A stretch of DNA of 64,000 bases from CATQHQ01 sp965243805 (GTDB lineage Bacteria > Gemmatimonadota > Gemmatimonadetes > Longimicrobiales > Gaopeijiaceae): positions 3,782,001 through 3,846,000 of the forward strand of contig OZ251577.1 in NCBI GenBank assembly GCA_965243805.1, written 5' to 3'. Shown here piece by piece: positions 18,612 through 28,202 of this stretch. Under the pieces are notes generated by a model, which was not told the DNA's origin, searched no databases, and worked only from the letters and a program-made list of their open reading frames with translations. The position numbers and the translations under genes are program-made. Numbering within the stretch: position 1 is the stretch's first letter; the number at the start of each line of letters is the position of its first letter.

Positions 18612-21600
18612 CTACTTGAACCCGATCCGCCCTTGGAGGCCGAGGCGGCGCTCCGTGGGCTGAACGCCGTTCGCGACCTGCTCGCCGAAGAGGTCGATCG
18701 CGAACCGCAGACTCCGGGCCGGACCCACGCCGGCACCAGGGCCGGAGCCAGAGTCGGGCGCGTCGCCCAGCAGCGCCCAGCGCGTGCCGGCGTTGAGCCG
18801 GTAGCCGGAGGCGCCGTCGCGGCTCCACCGGCCGAACGGCGTCACCTGTGCGCCGCCCGGCAGGACCACGCCCCAGCCGAGCTCCAGCGCCAGACGATCC
18901 GGCGTCCAGCCGGGCACATCGGCGACGGTCGCGGCACCGATGGGCGGTGCCGTCGGATCGCCCAGCGGAGCGGCTTGGTGCGGGGCGAACCCGGCCTGGG
19001 CTTGCCACAGCGACTGGGCGCCGCCCGACCCGTCGCCCCACGTCGGCTCCACCGAGAACGACAGCCCGCCCTGATCACGGCCCGGCTGCAGCCGCACTGC
19101 GAACCCAGCGCCCCACTCCCGGAACGCGCTCGTCTGGTGCGCCACCAGCGCGCGTCCCCGCGCCTCCACGCTCAACCCCGTGGCCACGTGTGCGAACCCC
19201 AGCGTCGCGCCCGCCTCCGCGCCCAGACCACTCTCCGCGTCGCCGCCGTCCCACCGACCGCCCAGCTCGAGCCGTCCCTGCAGCGCCGCGGCCTCGCCCA
19301 CTGCCCACTGGCCGCTCAGCTCCGGCGCCACCCGCACCCGCTGCGCCACCGCCGTGACGCCCGCCAAGTCCACCGCGGCGTCCGACTCGATGCGCACCGC
19401 GAAGGCGTCGGCGCGCAACGCCAGCGGTCCGATCAGCTCCTGGCGTGCGCCGACCGCCGCCATCCGCATCGCGATGTCGGTGCTGAACCGCCCGCCCACT
19501 GTTTCGGTCAGGTCCGCCGAGCCCCGGCCCGCGCCCACCAAGCCCCACAGCCCCAGCCCCTGGCGGGGCGACCAGTGCAGGTAGGGGTAGGCGCTGGTCA
19601 GGCGGGCGTCCACCGTGCCCGTCCCGTTGTGCCTGCTCGTGAACTCGGAGTCGAGCGCGCTGCGCGAGCCCGCCAGCCCCAGCAGCAACCCCGAGCCGAA
19701 CCGGTAGTCGAGTCCGGCGTAGATCGAGCGCGTGCCGCCCTCGAGCAGGAGCCCGTCGTTCGGCGCGCTCTCGAACTCGCTGCCGTTCGCCTGGCCCCAC
19801 AGCGTCCAGCCCGAGCGGGAGGGCGACGCCTGGGGCGTGCCCGTCGCGTCGGCGCCGGAGGCAGAGGCGTCGTCGTCCGTGGCCGAAGCCGGGTTGTTGC
19901 CGTCGTCGTTGCCGCCGAACGACAGTTGGAACGAGCTGCGGGTGAGCAGGTCGCCGCCCGAGAGCGGGTCGAACCCGATGCTGCCCCGCTCGATCCGGTC
20001 CGCGCCTTCCTGCTGGCCCGTGTACGTGCCGCCACCGCCGAAGGCGCCCGTGGCGTCGATGGCGCCGGGACCGCCCATGGCACTGTGACCACCCATGGCG
20101 CCGTCGCCGCCGAACAGCAGCGCCGCCATGTCGAGGTGCGCGCCGCCGGCACCGCCGCCCATGTCCGCACCAGCCGCTCGGGGAGCCGTGAACTGCATCC
20201 CCAGCAGGCTCGACGCGCTCCGCGCCAAGTCTCCGATGCCGCACTGCTGGCCGCCGGGACCGCCGGGGCCGCCGCCGAACGAACCGCAGCCCAGCGAGCG
20301 GCCGCCCAGACTCACATGCGAGCCGCCCGAAGACGACTCGAGGCCCAGCCGGCCGCCGATCACGTCCACCGTCTCGGCGCCCAGCGAGCGGCCGAACGCC
20401 GTCAGCGCCATCTGCAACGTGCGGGCGCGCTCCGACCGCGACGGCTCCACCGTCACCTGCACCTGCTGCGTCGCCGTCAAGCCGCCTGGGTCGCTCGCCG
20501 TCACCGTCACCGTCGCCATCCCCAGCGCCTGCGGCGCGATCGACAGCCGTCCGCTGGCCGTCACCGATGCGATCGCAACACCCGGCGACGACGACTCGGC
20601 CACGTAGCTCAGCGCGTCGCCGTCCGGGTCCCGGAAGTACGGCGCCAGGTCCTCCTCCGCAGCAGCGCCGTACGCCTCCAGCACCTTCGGCGCCATCGCG
20701 CCCACCGCCTCGGGACCCTCGTTCTCGTCCAGCAGCTCCACCGTCGCACTCGCCTCGTCCGCCAGCCCGCCCGCATCCTCCACACGCACCGTCAGCGCGA
20801 ACGACGTCGGGCCGGCCTCGTAGTCCTCGCCGGGACCCACGTAGCGCACCTCGCCCGTCGCGCCGTCCACCTGGAACCGCCCGGCGTCGCCCGCCGCCAA
20901 GCTGTACGTCAGCGCGTCGCCCTCGTCCGGGTCCGTCGCCTCCGTCTGGCCCAGCAGCACGGGTCCGCGAGCGTTCTCCGACAGCTCGAACGCGTACGCC
21001 GTGTCCGCAAACGCAGGCGCCTCGTTCTCGTTCAGCACCGCCACCGTCACGCTCGCCGTGTCCGCCAAGCCGCCCGCGTCCGTCGCCTGCACCGTCAGCA
21101 CGTACTCGGGCGGGCCGGACTCGTAGTCCTCGCCCGCGCCGACGTAGCGCACCTCGCCGCTCGCGCCGTCCACCTCGAAGCGCCCGGCATCGCCCTCCGC
21201 CAAGCTGTACTCCACGACGTCGCCCTCGTCCTCGTCCGTGGCTTCCACCATCCCCAGTGCCATCGGGCCGGGCGCGTTCTCAGACAGCTCGTATGCATAC
21301 GCCGAGTCGGCGAACACGGGGGCTTCGTTCACGTCGAGCAGCGTCACCATCGCCGATGTCGTCGCCGACAGTCCGGTCCGGTCCACCGCCACCACCGTGA
21401 ACTCCCAGCTCGTCGGGCCGGTCTCGTAGTCCTCGCCCTCGCCCGCGTAGCGCACCTCGCCCGTCGCGGCGTCCACCTCGAACCGCTCCGACTCGGCACC
21501 GGCCAGCATGTACCTCACCGTGTCCGCAGCGTCGGCGTCCACAGCCGCAACCATCCCCAGCGCGACAGGACCCGCCACGCCCTCGTTCAGCTCCCACTCG

Positions 21601-24600
21601 TAGCGCTCGGCGCCGAACACGGGGGGCTCGTTCTCGTCCATCACCGTCACCTCGACACGCACGTCCGCCGTCAGGCCGCCGCCGTCGGTCGCACGCACCA
21701 CCAGCTCCCAGCGGCCAGGCTCCGCCTCCGCGTCCTCGCCGGCACCCACGTACCGCACCACGCCGCTGGCAGCCACCACCTCGAACCGCTCCGCGTCGCC
21801 CGCCGCCAGCGCGTACCGTGCTCGATCGCCAGCGTCCGGGTCCGTGGCCGCCACCTTCCCCAGCAGCACCGGTCCGGCCTTGTTCTCCGCCAGACCGAAC
21901 GCATACGCCGTGTCCGCGAACGCAGGCGCCTCGTTCTCGTCGCGCAACAGAACCGCCACCGTCGCCTCGGCGCGCAACCCGGCTAGGTCCGTCGCGCTCA
22001 CCGCCAGCTCCCACGACTTGGCGCCGTCCTCCGCCTCGTAGTCCTCGCCCGCGCCTACGTACGTCACTTCGCCCGTCGCAGCGTCCAGCTCGAACAGATC
22101 GCCCGCGCCGCCGTCGGACTCCAGCGCATACCGCAGCGTGTCGCCCTCGTCCAGGTCCACCGCCTGAGCCACGCCCACCGCCATCGGGCCGACGGCGTTC
22201 TCAGGCAACCCGAACTCGAAGCGCTCCATCACGAACGCCGGCGGGTCGTTCACGTTGATCACCAGCACGCGCACCACCGTGCGGCCCACGCGGCCGTCGC
22301 CCGCCAGCGCACGCACCTCCATCACGTAGTTGGAGCGCACCTCCGCGTCCTCGCCCTCGCCCACATACGTCACCTCGCCGCTCCGGGCGTCCACCTCGAA
22401 GAGCCCCTCGCTGCCGTCGCCCAGCTCGTACGTCACCTCGCCGCCGAACGGGTCCTCCGCCGCCACCTCGCCCACCACCAGCGGGCCGGCCACATCCTCC
22501 AACAGCTCGAACTCGTACTCCGCAGCGCCGAAGTACGGGTCCGTGCCACCGCCGCCGGTCACCCCCTGGCCCTCCACGTTCTCCAGCGCGGCGCTCCCCA
22601 GCGCCACGTTGGCCACCGCCGAACCGCCCGCGATCACGATCCCCGCGCCTGCCCCGACCTCCAGGGCGTCCTCCGGCACGCTGAAGCCGTCCGAGTCCGA
22701 GTCCGCCGGCACCACCCGGTACTGGAACAGCAGGCGTCCAGTGCCGCTCCCCGACACGTACGCAGCCATCCGCCGAGCGTTGCCGATCACCAGCGCCAGC
22801 CGCGGGACTCCAGTCACCGCCACCGCCCGGCTGAACGTCACCTCCACCTCGATATGCTCGCCCGCTCGGTACGACGCACCCCGCGGCGTGCTCGCCACAC
22901 GAGCGCTCATCACCACCGGCACCACCTCGATCCTGCCGTCCACCTTGTGGTCGGCCTGCGCACTGAGCTCGTGCGGGGTCAGCGACAACAACGCGCTGAA
23001 CCCGCGCTCCGGGTGCATCACGTTCTTGATCGTCCCGCCGTTCAGCGTCAGCGCGCCCGAACTCACCATGATCCCGGCCGTCGTCAGGTCCACGCCGCCC
23101 GGTCCCGTGCCGCCCGAGCCCGCACCCTGCACCCAGTACTCGAACTCCAGCAGCGTCCCGCCCACACGGCGGACGTACCGCGCCTGGCGGAGCGAGCCGG
23201 TTATCGCGATCTCCAGCTGCGGCGCGCCAGTCACCGCCACCTCGCGGTCGAACCCCACGTAGAACGTGATCCGCTCGCCCAGACCGTACGTGTCCCCGGT
23301 CGCCGGTTCGCTCGTGATCAACACAGTGTTCACACTCGCCGGCGCAATCGTCCCGTTCACCTTGTGGCCCGCCTGCGGCGTCGTCAGCGCATGCGTGCCC
23401 AGCCCCAGCGCCGCCGCCAGCGAGGCGTCCCGCCCGTCGTTGATCGCGCCCGAGTTCAGCGTCAGCGCGCCCGCAGCCACCTCGATCCCGTCGTTGTCGA
23501 TGTCCGCGGCCACCACCCCGTAGCTGAACCGCAACGTGCGCGTGCCCGTGCCGCTCGCGTACTCCGCCGGACGCGGGGTCCCGCCGATATCCAGCGCCAG
23601 CTGGGGCGTCCCGCCCGTCGTCACAACGTCCACCGGACGGTTGAACGTCACGTCCACCTCGATCGTGTCGGTCGCCGCATACGTCTGGTCCAGCGGAGAA
23701 CTCGCGATCGACAACCCGCTCACCGCCGCCGCCGTCCGCGTGCCCGACGTCTTGTAGTTCGCGTCGTCCGTGAACGCATGCGCCGCCAGCCACAGCACCG
23801 CGTTCGCCCCCGCCGCCGTCGTGATCGTCCCGCCGTTGGCCGCCAGCGCGGAGTCCGCGACGCTGATCCCGTCCGCGTCCGTGTCGCTCGACTGCACCAC
23901 GTACCGAAACGCCAGCGTCGGCGTGCCCGTCCCCGACACGTAGACAGCCTGGCGCGTGTTCGATCCGATCCCCAAGCCCAGCTGCGGCGTCCCGCCCGTC
24001 ACGTCCACGTTCACCGTCCGGGCGAACCGCACCGTCGCCACGATCGTGTCGTCCAGCTCGTACGTGCTCGCCGCAATCGGCGTGTTGAACGACAACTCGG
24101 CCGGCCACGCCCGGCTCGCCGCCACCCGGTGAGCCGGACTGTTCGCAATCGCCGCGCTCCCCAACGGCAGCAAAGCGTTCTCCGTCGTCGAGCCCGCCGT
24201 CGTGATCGTGCCCCCGTTCAAATCCAGCGCGCCCGCCGCGACGCTGATCCCGTCCAAGTCTTCGTTCCCCGCCGCCACCTGGTAGCGGAACACCACCGAC
24301 GACGAGCCCGATCCCGAAGCGTAGTCCGCCTGCACCGTCCCCGTGCTCAGCCCCAGCGCCAGCTGCGGCGTGCCCGTCACGTCCACCGCCCCAATGAACT
24401 CCACCGTCGCCTCGATCCAGTCGCCCGGCACGTACGTCGAGTCCGCCGGCGAGTTCAGCGTCAAGCCGGTCACCGACCGCGGCCGGGTGCCGTCCACCTT
24501 GTGGTTCGCGCTGTTCACGATCGCCTGGCGGTTCGCGTACCGGTCAACCCCGAACTCAACGACTCCGTACTCCATCACCTTGCCCACGACGCTTATCCCG

Positions 24601-25379
24601 TCGGCGTCCATGTCGCCCGCCTGCACGACGTAACGGTAAATCCAGGTTCTGTCTCCCCTGCCAGCACCTTGGACGTAGTCCGCCTCCGCGATGCTGTCGC
24701 CGATCGTCAGCAATCCCTTAATGTCATTGGCCCATGACTGAAAGCTCCAACGTATTGCAAAGTTGTATACCAACGTGAGCACGATCGTATCGCCGACTAT
24801 GAAGGTGTCGCCGCTCGGTGGACTGTTCAGCGAGATGCTGGTTATGTACTTCCCGCGTGTTGAAGCGTCGGAGTCGGTTCCGGTGCCCACTTTGCGGCTC
24901 GCGTCGTCCGAGAACGCAAGCGTCCCCAAGTCCAAGTCCGCAGCAGCGCCGCCGCTGGTCGCGTTGATCCCGCCGCCGTTCAGCTTCAGCGCGTCCGCCG
25001 CGATGCTGATCCCGTCGTTGTCGACGTCGCCCCCCCGGACCCTGTACTCGAACACCAGCGTCTCCGAGCCCGTGCCTGTCGTGTCCGGGACGAACGTCGC
25101 GATGCAGCCGCCGCCCGGGCATGTCGCGATCCCCAGCTCGACGTGCGGCGTGCCCGTCACGTCCACCGAGTCGCTGAACACCACTGTGACTCGGATCGTC
25201 TCGCTGGGGTAAAAGACGGCGGCGTCGGCTACGGTTTTTCCGTTGCCGTCCGGCGTGTTGACCGACAACCCCGTCACCGTCGGGGCCTGGGCCGCCAAGT
25301 CGCCAGCGAGCCCGACGAGGCCCGCCAGCACGATTCCGACGACTCCGGCGGCCCGAGCCGCCACGCGACCGAAGGTCAT
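18612..25379 (-). CDS. Giant autotransporter with SwmB-like and cadherin-like repeats
   Basis: 2255 residues. Signal peptide: MTFGRVAARAAGVVGIVLAG ending near LAAQA (about 30). Next come seven repeats of about 110 residues of the type YxxGDTIxVTVxF-V-TGTPQLAL (SwmB-like, about 30-890), then six cadherin-like repeats (each with ENAxGP, VDAATGEVRYVGxGEDYE and a DxNExP calcium-type linker, about 900-1500), and one Ig-like domain (VTVTASDPGGLTATQQVQVTV). A Gly-rich passenger end leads into a C-terminal autotransporter beta-barrel (about 1930-2255: WGQANGSEFE... ending GLQGRIGFK). It is probably a surface adhesin. An upstream promoter (25514-25542) and a 19-bp G/C run in the 5' leader suggest variable expression. 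A longer frame from 25511 exists but would put translation before the signal peptide. The Shine-Dalgarno is weak. Confidence 0.88.
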   Translation of the reverse strand: MTFGRVAARAAGVVGIVLAGLVGLAGDLAAQAPTVTGLSVNTPDGNGKTVADAAVFYPSETIRVTVVFSDSVDVTGTPHVELGIATCPGGGCIATFVPDTTGTGSETLVFEYRVRGGDVDNDGISIAADALKLNGGGINATSGGAAADLDLGTLAFSDDASRKVGTGTDSDASTRGKYITSISLNSPPSGDTFIVGDTIVLTLVYNFAIRWSFQSWANDIKGLLTIGDSIAEADYVQGAGRGDRTWIYRYVVQAGDMDADGISVVGKVMEYGVVEFGVDRYANRQAIVNSANHKVDGTRPRSVTGLTLNSPADSTYVPGDWIEATVEFIGAVDVTGTPQLALGLSTGTVQADYASGSGSSSVVFRYQVAAGNEDLDGISVAAGALDLNGGTITTAGSTTENALLPLGSAAIANSPAHRVAASRAWPAELSFNTPIAASTYELDDTIVATVRFARTVNVDVTGGTPQLGLGIGSNTRQAVYVSGTGTPTLAFRYVVQSSDTDADGISVADSALAANGGTITTAAGANAVLWLAAHAFTDDANYKTSGTRTAAAVSGLSIASSPLDQTYAATDTIEVDVTFNRPVDVVTTGGTPQLALDIGGTPRPAEYASGTGTRTLRFSYGVVAADIDNDGIEVAAGALTLNSGAINDGRDASLAAALGLGTHALTTPQAGHKVNGTIAPASVNTVLITSEPATGDTYGLGERITFYVGFDREVAVTGAPQLEIAITGSLRQARYVRRVGGTLLEFEYWVQGAGSGGTGPGGVDLTTAGIMVSSGALTLNGGTIKNVMHPERGFSALLSLTPHELSAQADHKVDGRIEVVPVVMSARVASTPRGASYRAGEHIEVEVTFSRAVAVTGVPRLALVIGNARRMAAYVSGSGTGRLLFQYRVVPADSDSDGFSVPEDALEVGAGAGIVIAGGSAVANVALGSAALENVEGQGVTGGGGTDPYFGAAEYEFELLEDVAGPLVVGEVAAEDPFGGEVTYELGDGSEGLFEVDARSGEVTYVGEGEDAEVRSNYVMEVRALAGDGRVGRTVVRVLVINVNDPPAFVMERFEFGLPENAVGPMAVGVAQAVDLDEGDTLRYALESDGGAGDLFELDAATGEVTYVGAGEDYEAEDGAKSWELAVSATDLAGLRAEATVAVLLRDENEAPAFADTAYAFGLAENKAGPVLLGKVAATDPDAGDRARYALAAGDAERFEVVAASGVVRYVGAGEDAEAEPGRWELVVRATDGGGLTADVRVEVTVMDENEPPVFGAERYEWELNEGVAGPVALGMVAAVDADAADTVRYMLAGAESERFEVDAATGEVRYAGEGEDYETGPTSWEFTVVAVDRTGLSATTSAMVTLLDVNEAPVFADSAYAYELSENAPGPMALGMVEATDEDEGDVVEYSLAEGDAGRFEVDGASGEVRYVGAGEDYESGPPEYVLTVQATDAGGLADTASVTVAVLNENEAPAFADTAYAFELSENARGPVLLGQTEATDPDEGDALTYSLAAGDAGRFQVDGATGEVRYVGPGEDYEAGPTSFALTVRVEDAGGLADEASATVELLDENEGPEAVGAMAPKVLEAYGAAAEEDLAPYFRDPDGDALSYVAESSSPGVAIASVTASGRLSIAPQALGMATVTVTASDPGGLTATQQVQVTVEPSRSERARTLQMALTAFGRSLGAETVDVIGGRLGLESSSGGSHVSLGGRSLGCGSFGGGPGGPGGQQCGIGDLARSASSLLGMQFTAPRAAGADMGGGAGGAHLDMAALLFGGDGAMGGHSAMGGPGAIDATGAFGGGGTYTGQQEGADRIERGSIGFDPLSGGDLLTRSSFQLSFGGNDDGNNPASATDDDASASGADATGTPQASPSRSGWTLWGQANGSEFESAPNDGLLLEGGTRSIYAGLDYRFGSGLLLGLAGSRSALDSEFTSRHNGTGTVDARLTSAYPYLHWSPRQGLGLWGLVGAGRGSADLTETVGGRFSTDIAMRMAAVGARQELIGPLALRADAFAVRIESDAAVDLAGVTAVAQRVRVAPELSGQWAVGEAAALQGRLELGGRWDGGDAESGLGAEAGATLGFAHVATGLSVEARGRALVAHQTSAFREWGAGFAVRLQPGRDQGGLSFSVEPTWGDGSGGAQSLWQAQAGFAPHQAAPLGDPTAPPIGAATVADVPGWTPDRLALELGWGVVLPGGAQVTPFGRWSRDGASGYRLNAGTRWALLGDAPDSGSGPGAGVGPARSLRFAIDLFGEQVANGVQPTERRLGLQGRIGFK

Positions 25380-25415
25380 GGACGGAGCCGTGAGCCCAGG
25401 GGCCCAGGAAGAAAC

Positions 25416-25434
25416 GGGGGGGGGGGGGGGGGGG
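25416..25434. repeat. Homopolymer of 19 G (plus) / 19 C (minus) in the autotransporter leader
   Basis: Nineteen consecutive G on the plus strand, 36 bp upstream of the autotransporter ATG and downstream of its predicted promoter, so it would be transcribed as a C-run while the template strand carries the G-run. Runs of this length are slippage hot spots, and G-runs can form quadruplexes. Confidence 0.95.
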
Positions 25435-25513
25435 TAGAGTTCATCGGCCTGCTCGATGGCTGGTTGTAGGAGTGTTGGCACCTGGCTGCCGTCGGGCCAG
25501 CCAAGCTCCATTC

Positions 25514-25542
25514 ATTAGAAAGTATAATAATGCATCGGTCAA
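25514..25542 (-). promoter_or_regulatory. Predicted promoter of the autotransporter gene
   Basis: Minus-strand TTGACC (25537-25542), 17-bp spacer, TCTAAT (25514-25519): 5/6 matches in both boxes. The predicted start near 25507 gives a leader of about 130 nt containing the C19 run. It overlaps the divergent ligD control region. Confidence 0.6.
25523..25528 (+). promoter_or_regulatory. Possible -10 box of ligD
   Basis: Perfect TATAAT 25 bp upstream of the ligD ATG (25554). No convincing -35 is seen at 16-18 bp. It lies in the short AT-rich patch shared with the divergent autotransporter promoter. Confidence 0.4.
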
Positions 25543-25553
25543 GGAGAAGACAT

Positions 25554-28124
25554 ATGGCACCGGAGGCAGGAGCGACGCGGGACTCCGCCGGCCAGCCCGT
25601 CGAAGCCGGTCGGCTGGACGAGTACCGGGCGAAGCGGTCGCCGTCGGGAACGGGCGAGCCTTTCGGCGGAGAGAGCGCAGGCGAGGTTCACGGCGGGCGG
25701 CGGCTCTTCGTCGTCCAGAAGCACAGCGCCACCGCACTGCACTGGGACTTGCGCCTGGAGCTGAACGGCGTGCTGGTCTCGTGGGCGGTGCCCAAGGGCC
25801 CTTCCCCCAACCAAGCCGACAAGCGCTTGGCGGTTCATGTGGAGGACCACCCGCTGGAGTACTCCAGCTTCGAGGGCGTCATCCCCGACGGCAACTACGG
25901 CGCCGGCGCGATGATCGTGTGGGACCGGGGCACGTGGACGCCGGTGGAGGACCCAGACGCCGGCATGAAGAAGGGCAAGCTCCTCTTCGACCTGAACGGC
26001 TACAAGTTGCGGGGCCGCTGGACGCTGGTGCGGACCAAGGGGAGCGACGACGGGCGGCACTGGCTTCTGATCAAGGAGCGGGACGCCTACCAGAACCCCC
26101 AGGGAGGAACAGCCGACTACCCGGACGACTCGATTCTGTCGGGGCTCACGGTGGAGCAGCTGGGGGCCGGGGGCGACTTCGGGGCCGCGCTTCGAGAGCG
26201 TTGCGCCGAATGGGGGGCAGCGGAGGCCCCCGTGCAAGCCGCCACGGTCCAGGTGATGACGGCGGAGAGCAGCGACGAGCCCTTCTCCAGGGAGGGGTGG
26301 GTCTTCGAGATCAAGTACGACGGCTACCGGTTGCTGGCCGAGTCGTCGGGGGGCGCGGCGTCTCTGGTCTCCCGCAACGGCAACGACCTGACGGCGACCT
26401 TCCCCGAGGTGGCGCGCGCGCTTCGGGGTCTTCCCTACCGGACGCTCGTCATGGACGGCGAGGTGGTGGTGGCCGACGACGAGGGCATCCCTCGGTTCGG
26501 GCTGATGCAGAAGCGGGGCCGGATCGTCCGCCAGGACGCCGCGGAGCGCGCCGCGCTGCAGCTGCCCGCCACCTACTGGGCGTTCGACCTGCTCGCCTTC
26601 GAGGGACACGACCTGCGGGAGCTGCCGCTCCTCAAGCGCAAGGAGCTGCTGAGCCAGGTCCTCCCCACCGTCGGGCCGATCCGCTACTCGGAGCACATCG
26701 CCGAGCGAGGCAAGGAGATGTTCGGTCGGGTGGCCAAGCTCGGGCTGGAGGGCGTGGTGGGGAAGCAGGCCGACTCGCCGTACGTGGCGGGGCGCAGTCG
26801 GGCGTGGCTCAAGGTGCGCCAGGTGCGCTCGGCCGACTTCGCGATCCACGGCTTCACCGAGCCGAAGAGCGGGACGACGGGCTTCGGCGCCCTCCACTTG
26901 GCGCTGCGCGAAGGCGACGGCTTCCGGTACGCGGGCCGGGTGGGCACCGGCTTCTCCGAGGCACTTTTGAAGGAGCTGGGGGATCGCTTGCGGGCCCTGC
27001 CCGTGGCGGAGCCGCCCAGAGGGGATGACGTGCCCGCGACGGAGCGCGACCGGTGGGTCTCGCCGGAGCTGGTCGCCGAGGTGGAGTTCAAGGAAGTCAC
27101 CGAGTCGAAGGTTCTGCGGCAGCCCGCCTTCGTGCGCCTGCGCCACGACAAGTCCCCCGAAGAGTGCGTGGCGTCCCGCGAATGGAGTCGGGCACTCCCG
27201 GAGCCCGCGCAACCCATCTCCCCCGCCCCGCCGCAACCGGTCCGCTTCTCCAACCTGGACAAGCCCTTCTGGCCTGAAGACGGCTACGCCAAGAGGGACT
27301 TGGTGGAGTACTACCGCGCCGTGTCGCCCTGGCTTCTCCCACACTTGGCGGACCGGCCCGTGGTGCTGACCCGCTACCCCGACGGCATCCACGGCAAGTC
27401 CTTCTTCCAGAAGAACGCGCCGGACCACGCGCCCGAGTGGATTCGGCGGATTCGGGTGTACAGCGAGGGGTCGAAGCGGGAGCTGGACTACTTCGTGGCC
27501 GAGGACTTGGAGTCGCTGCTGTGGGTGGCCAACAGCGGCAGCATCCCGCTGCACGTCTGGCACAGCCGGACCGCCGACCTGGGGCGCCCCGACTACTGCG
27601 TCCTGGACCTGGACCCCAAGGAGGCGCCGTTCGCCGAAGTGGTGAGGATCGCCCTTTTCCTGAAGGAGGTGTGCGACGAGATCGGGCTGCCCGCGTTCGT
27701 CAAGACCAGCGGCTCGACCGGGCTGCACGTCATGCTCCCCCTGGGACGGCAGGTCACCTACGAGCAGTCCCGGCGGCTGGGGAACATCCTGGCGCTGGCG
27801 GCGGTTCGCGAGATGCCCGACGTGGCCACCGTGGCCCGCCGACCCGAACAGCGCGACGGCAAGGTCTACGTGGACTTCGTGCAGAACGGCCACGGCCGGC
27901 TGATCGTGGCGCCCTACTGCGTGCGGCCCCTCCCCGGCGCTCCCGTGTCGGCGCCCCTGGAGTGGGACGAGGTGAACGGCGAGCTGGCGATCGCCGACCA
28001 CGACATCAAGACGGTGCCGGAGCGCATGGCCCGCCGGAAGACGGACCCGCTGGAAGGGTTGCTCTCGATGAAGCCCGACCTCGGGCGGAGCTTGGCCGCG
28101 CTCCAGTCGATCTTGGAGAGGTGA
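25554..28124 (+). CDS. ligD: ATP-dependent DNA ligase LigD (phosphoesterase-ligase-polymerase)
   Basis: Multifunctional NHEJ enzyme working with Ku. 856 residues from ATG 25554, chosen because AAGGAG lies 8 nt upstream; an ATG 8 codons earlier has none. Domain order: 3'-phosphoesterase (about 30-190: FVVQKHSATALHWDLRLE, PLEYSSFEG, GNYGAG), ligase (about 215-530: nucleotidyl-lysine motif EIKYDGYR, DGEVVV, GLEGVVGK), primase/polymerase (about 560-850: YYRAVSPWLLPHLADRP, FFQKNAPDHAPEW, LDLDPKE, SGSTGLHVMLPL). This PE-ligase-Pol order is one of the known bacterial arrangements. The promoter region is shared with the divergent autotransporter gene. Confidence 0.96.
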   Translation: MAPEAGATRDSAGQPVEAGRLDEYRAKRSPSGTGEPFGGESAGEVHGGRRLFVVQKHSATALHWDLRLELNGVLVSWAVPKGPSPNQADKRLAVHVEDHPLEYSSFEGVIPDGNYGAGAMIVWDRGTWTPVEDPDAGMKKGKLLFDLNGYKLRGRWTLVRTKGSDDGRHWLLIKERDAYQNPQGGTADYPDDSILSGLTVEQLGAGGDFGAALRERCAEWGAAEAPVQAATVQVMTAESSDEPFSREGWVFEIKYDGYRLLAESSGGAASLVSRNGNDLTATFPEVARALRGLPYRTLVMDGEVVVADDEGIPRFGLMQKRGRIVRQDAAERAALQLPATYWAFDLLAFEGHDLRELPLLKRKELLSQVLPTVGPIRYSEHIAERGKEMFGRVAKLGLEGVVGKQADSPYVAGRSRAWLKVRQVRSADFAIHGFTEPKSGTTGFGALHLALREGDGFRYAGRVGTGFSEALLKELGDRLRALPVAEPPRGDDVPATERDRWVSPELVAEVEFKEVTESKVLRQPAFVRLRHDKSPEECVASREWSRALPEPAQPISPAPPQPVRFSNLDKPFWPEDGYAKRDLVEYYRAVSPWLLPHLADRPVVLTRYPDGIHGKSFFQKNAPDHAPEWIRRIRVYSEGSKRELDYFVAEDLESLLWVANSGSIPLHVWHSRTADLGRPDYCVLDLDPKEAPFAEVVRIALFLKEVCDEIGLPAFVKTSGSTGLHVMLPLGRQVTYEQSRRLGNILALAAVREMPDVATVARRPEQRDGKVYVDFVQNGHGRLIVAPYCVRPLPGAPVSAPLEWDEVNGELAIADHDIKTVPERMARRKTDPLEGLLSMKPDLGRSLAALQSILER

Positions 28125-28202
28125 ATCTTTAGTTAGAGAGGTGAGGCGCCCTAGCCAGGGGACGAGAGCCCAGCGGGGAGACGAGGCCCCCGCCGCCAGT
28201 GC

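Noticed and set aside
18633..21986. Very long plus-strand open frame (over 1100 codons) opposite the autotransporter
   Set aside because: Shadow frame caused by high GC and repeats; Arg/His/Gln-rich, no domain, while the minus strand shows a signal peptide, cadherin-like repeats and a barrel.
25539..28001. 820-codon minus-strand open frame opposite ligD
   Set aside because: Antisense shadow; all LigD catalytic motifs lie on the plus strand.
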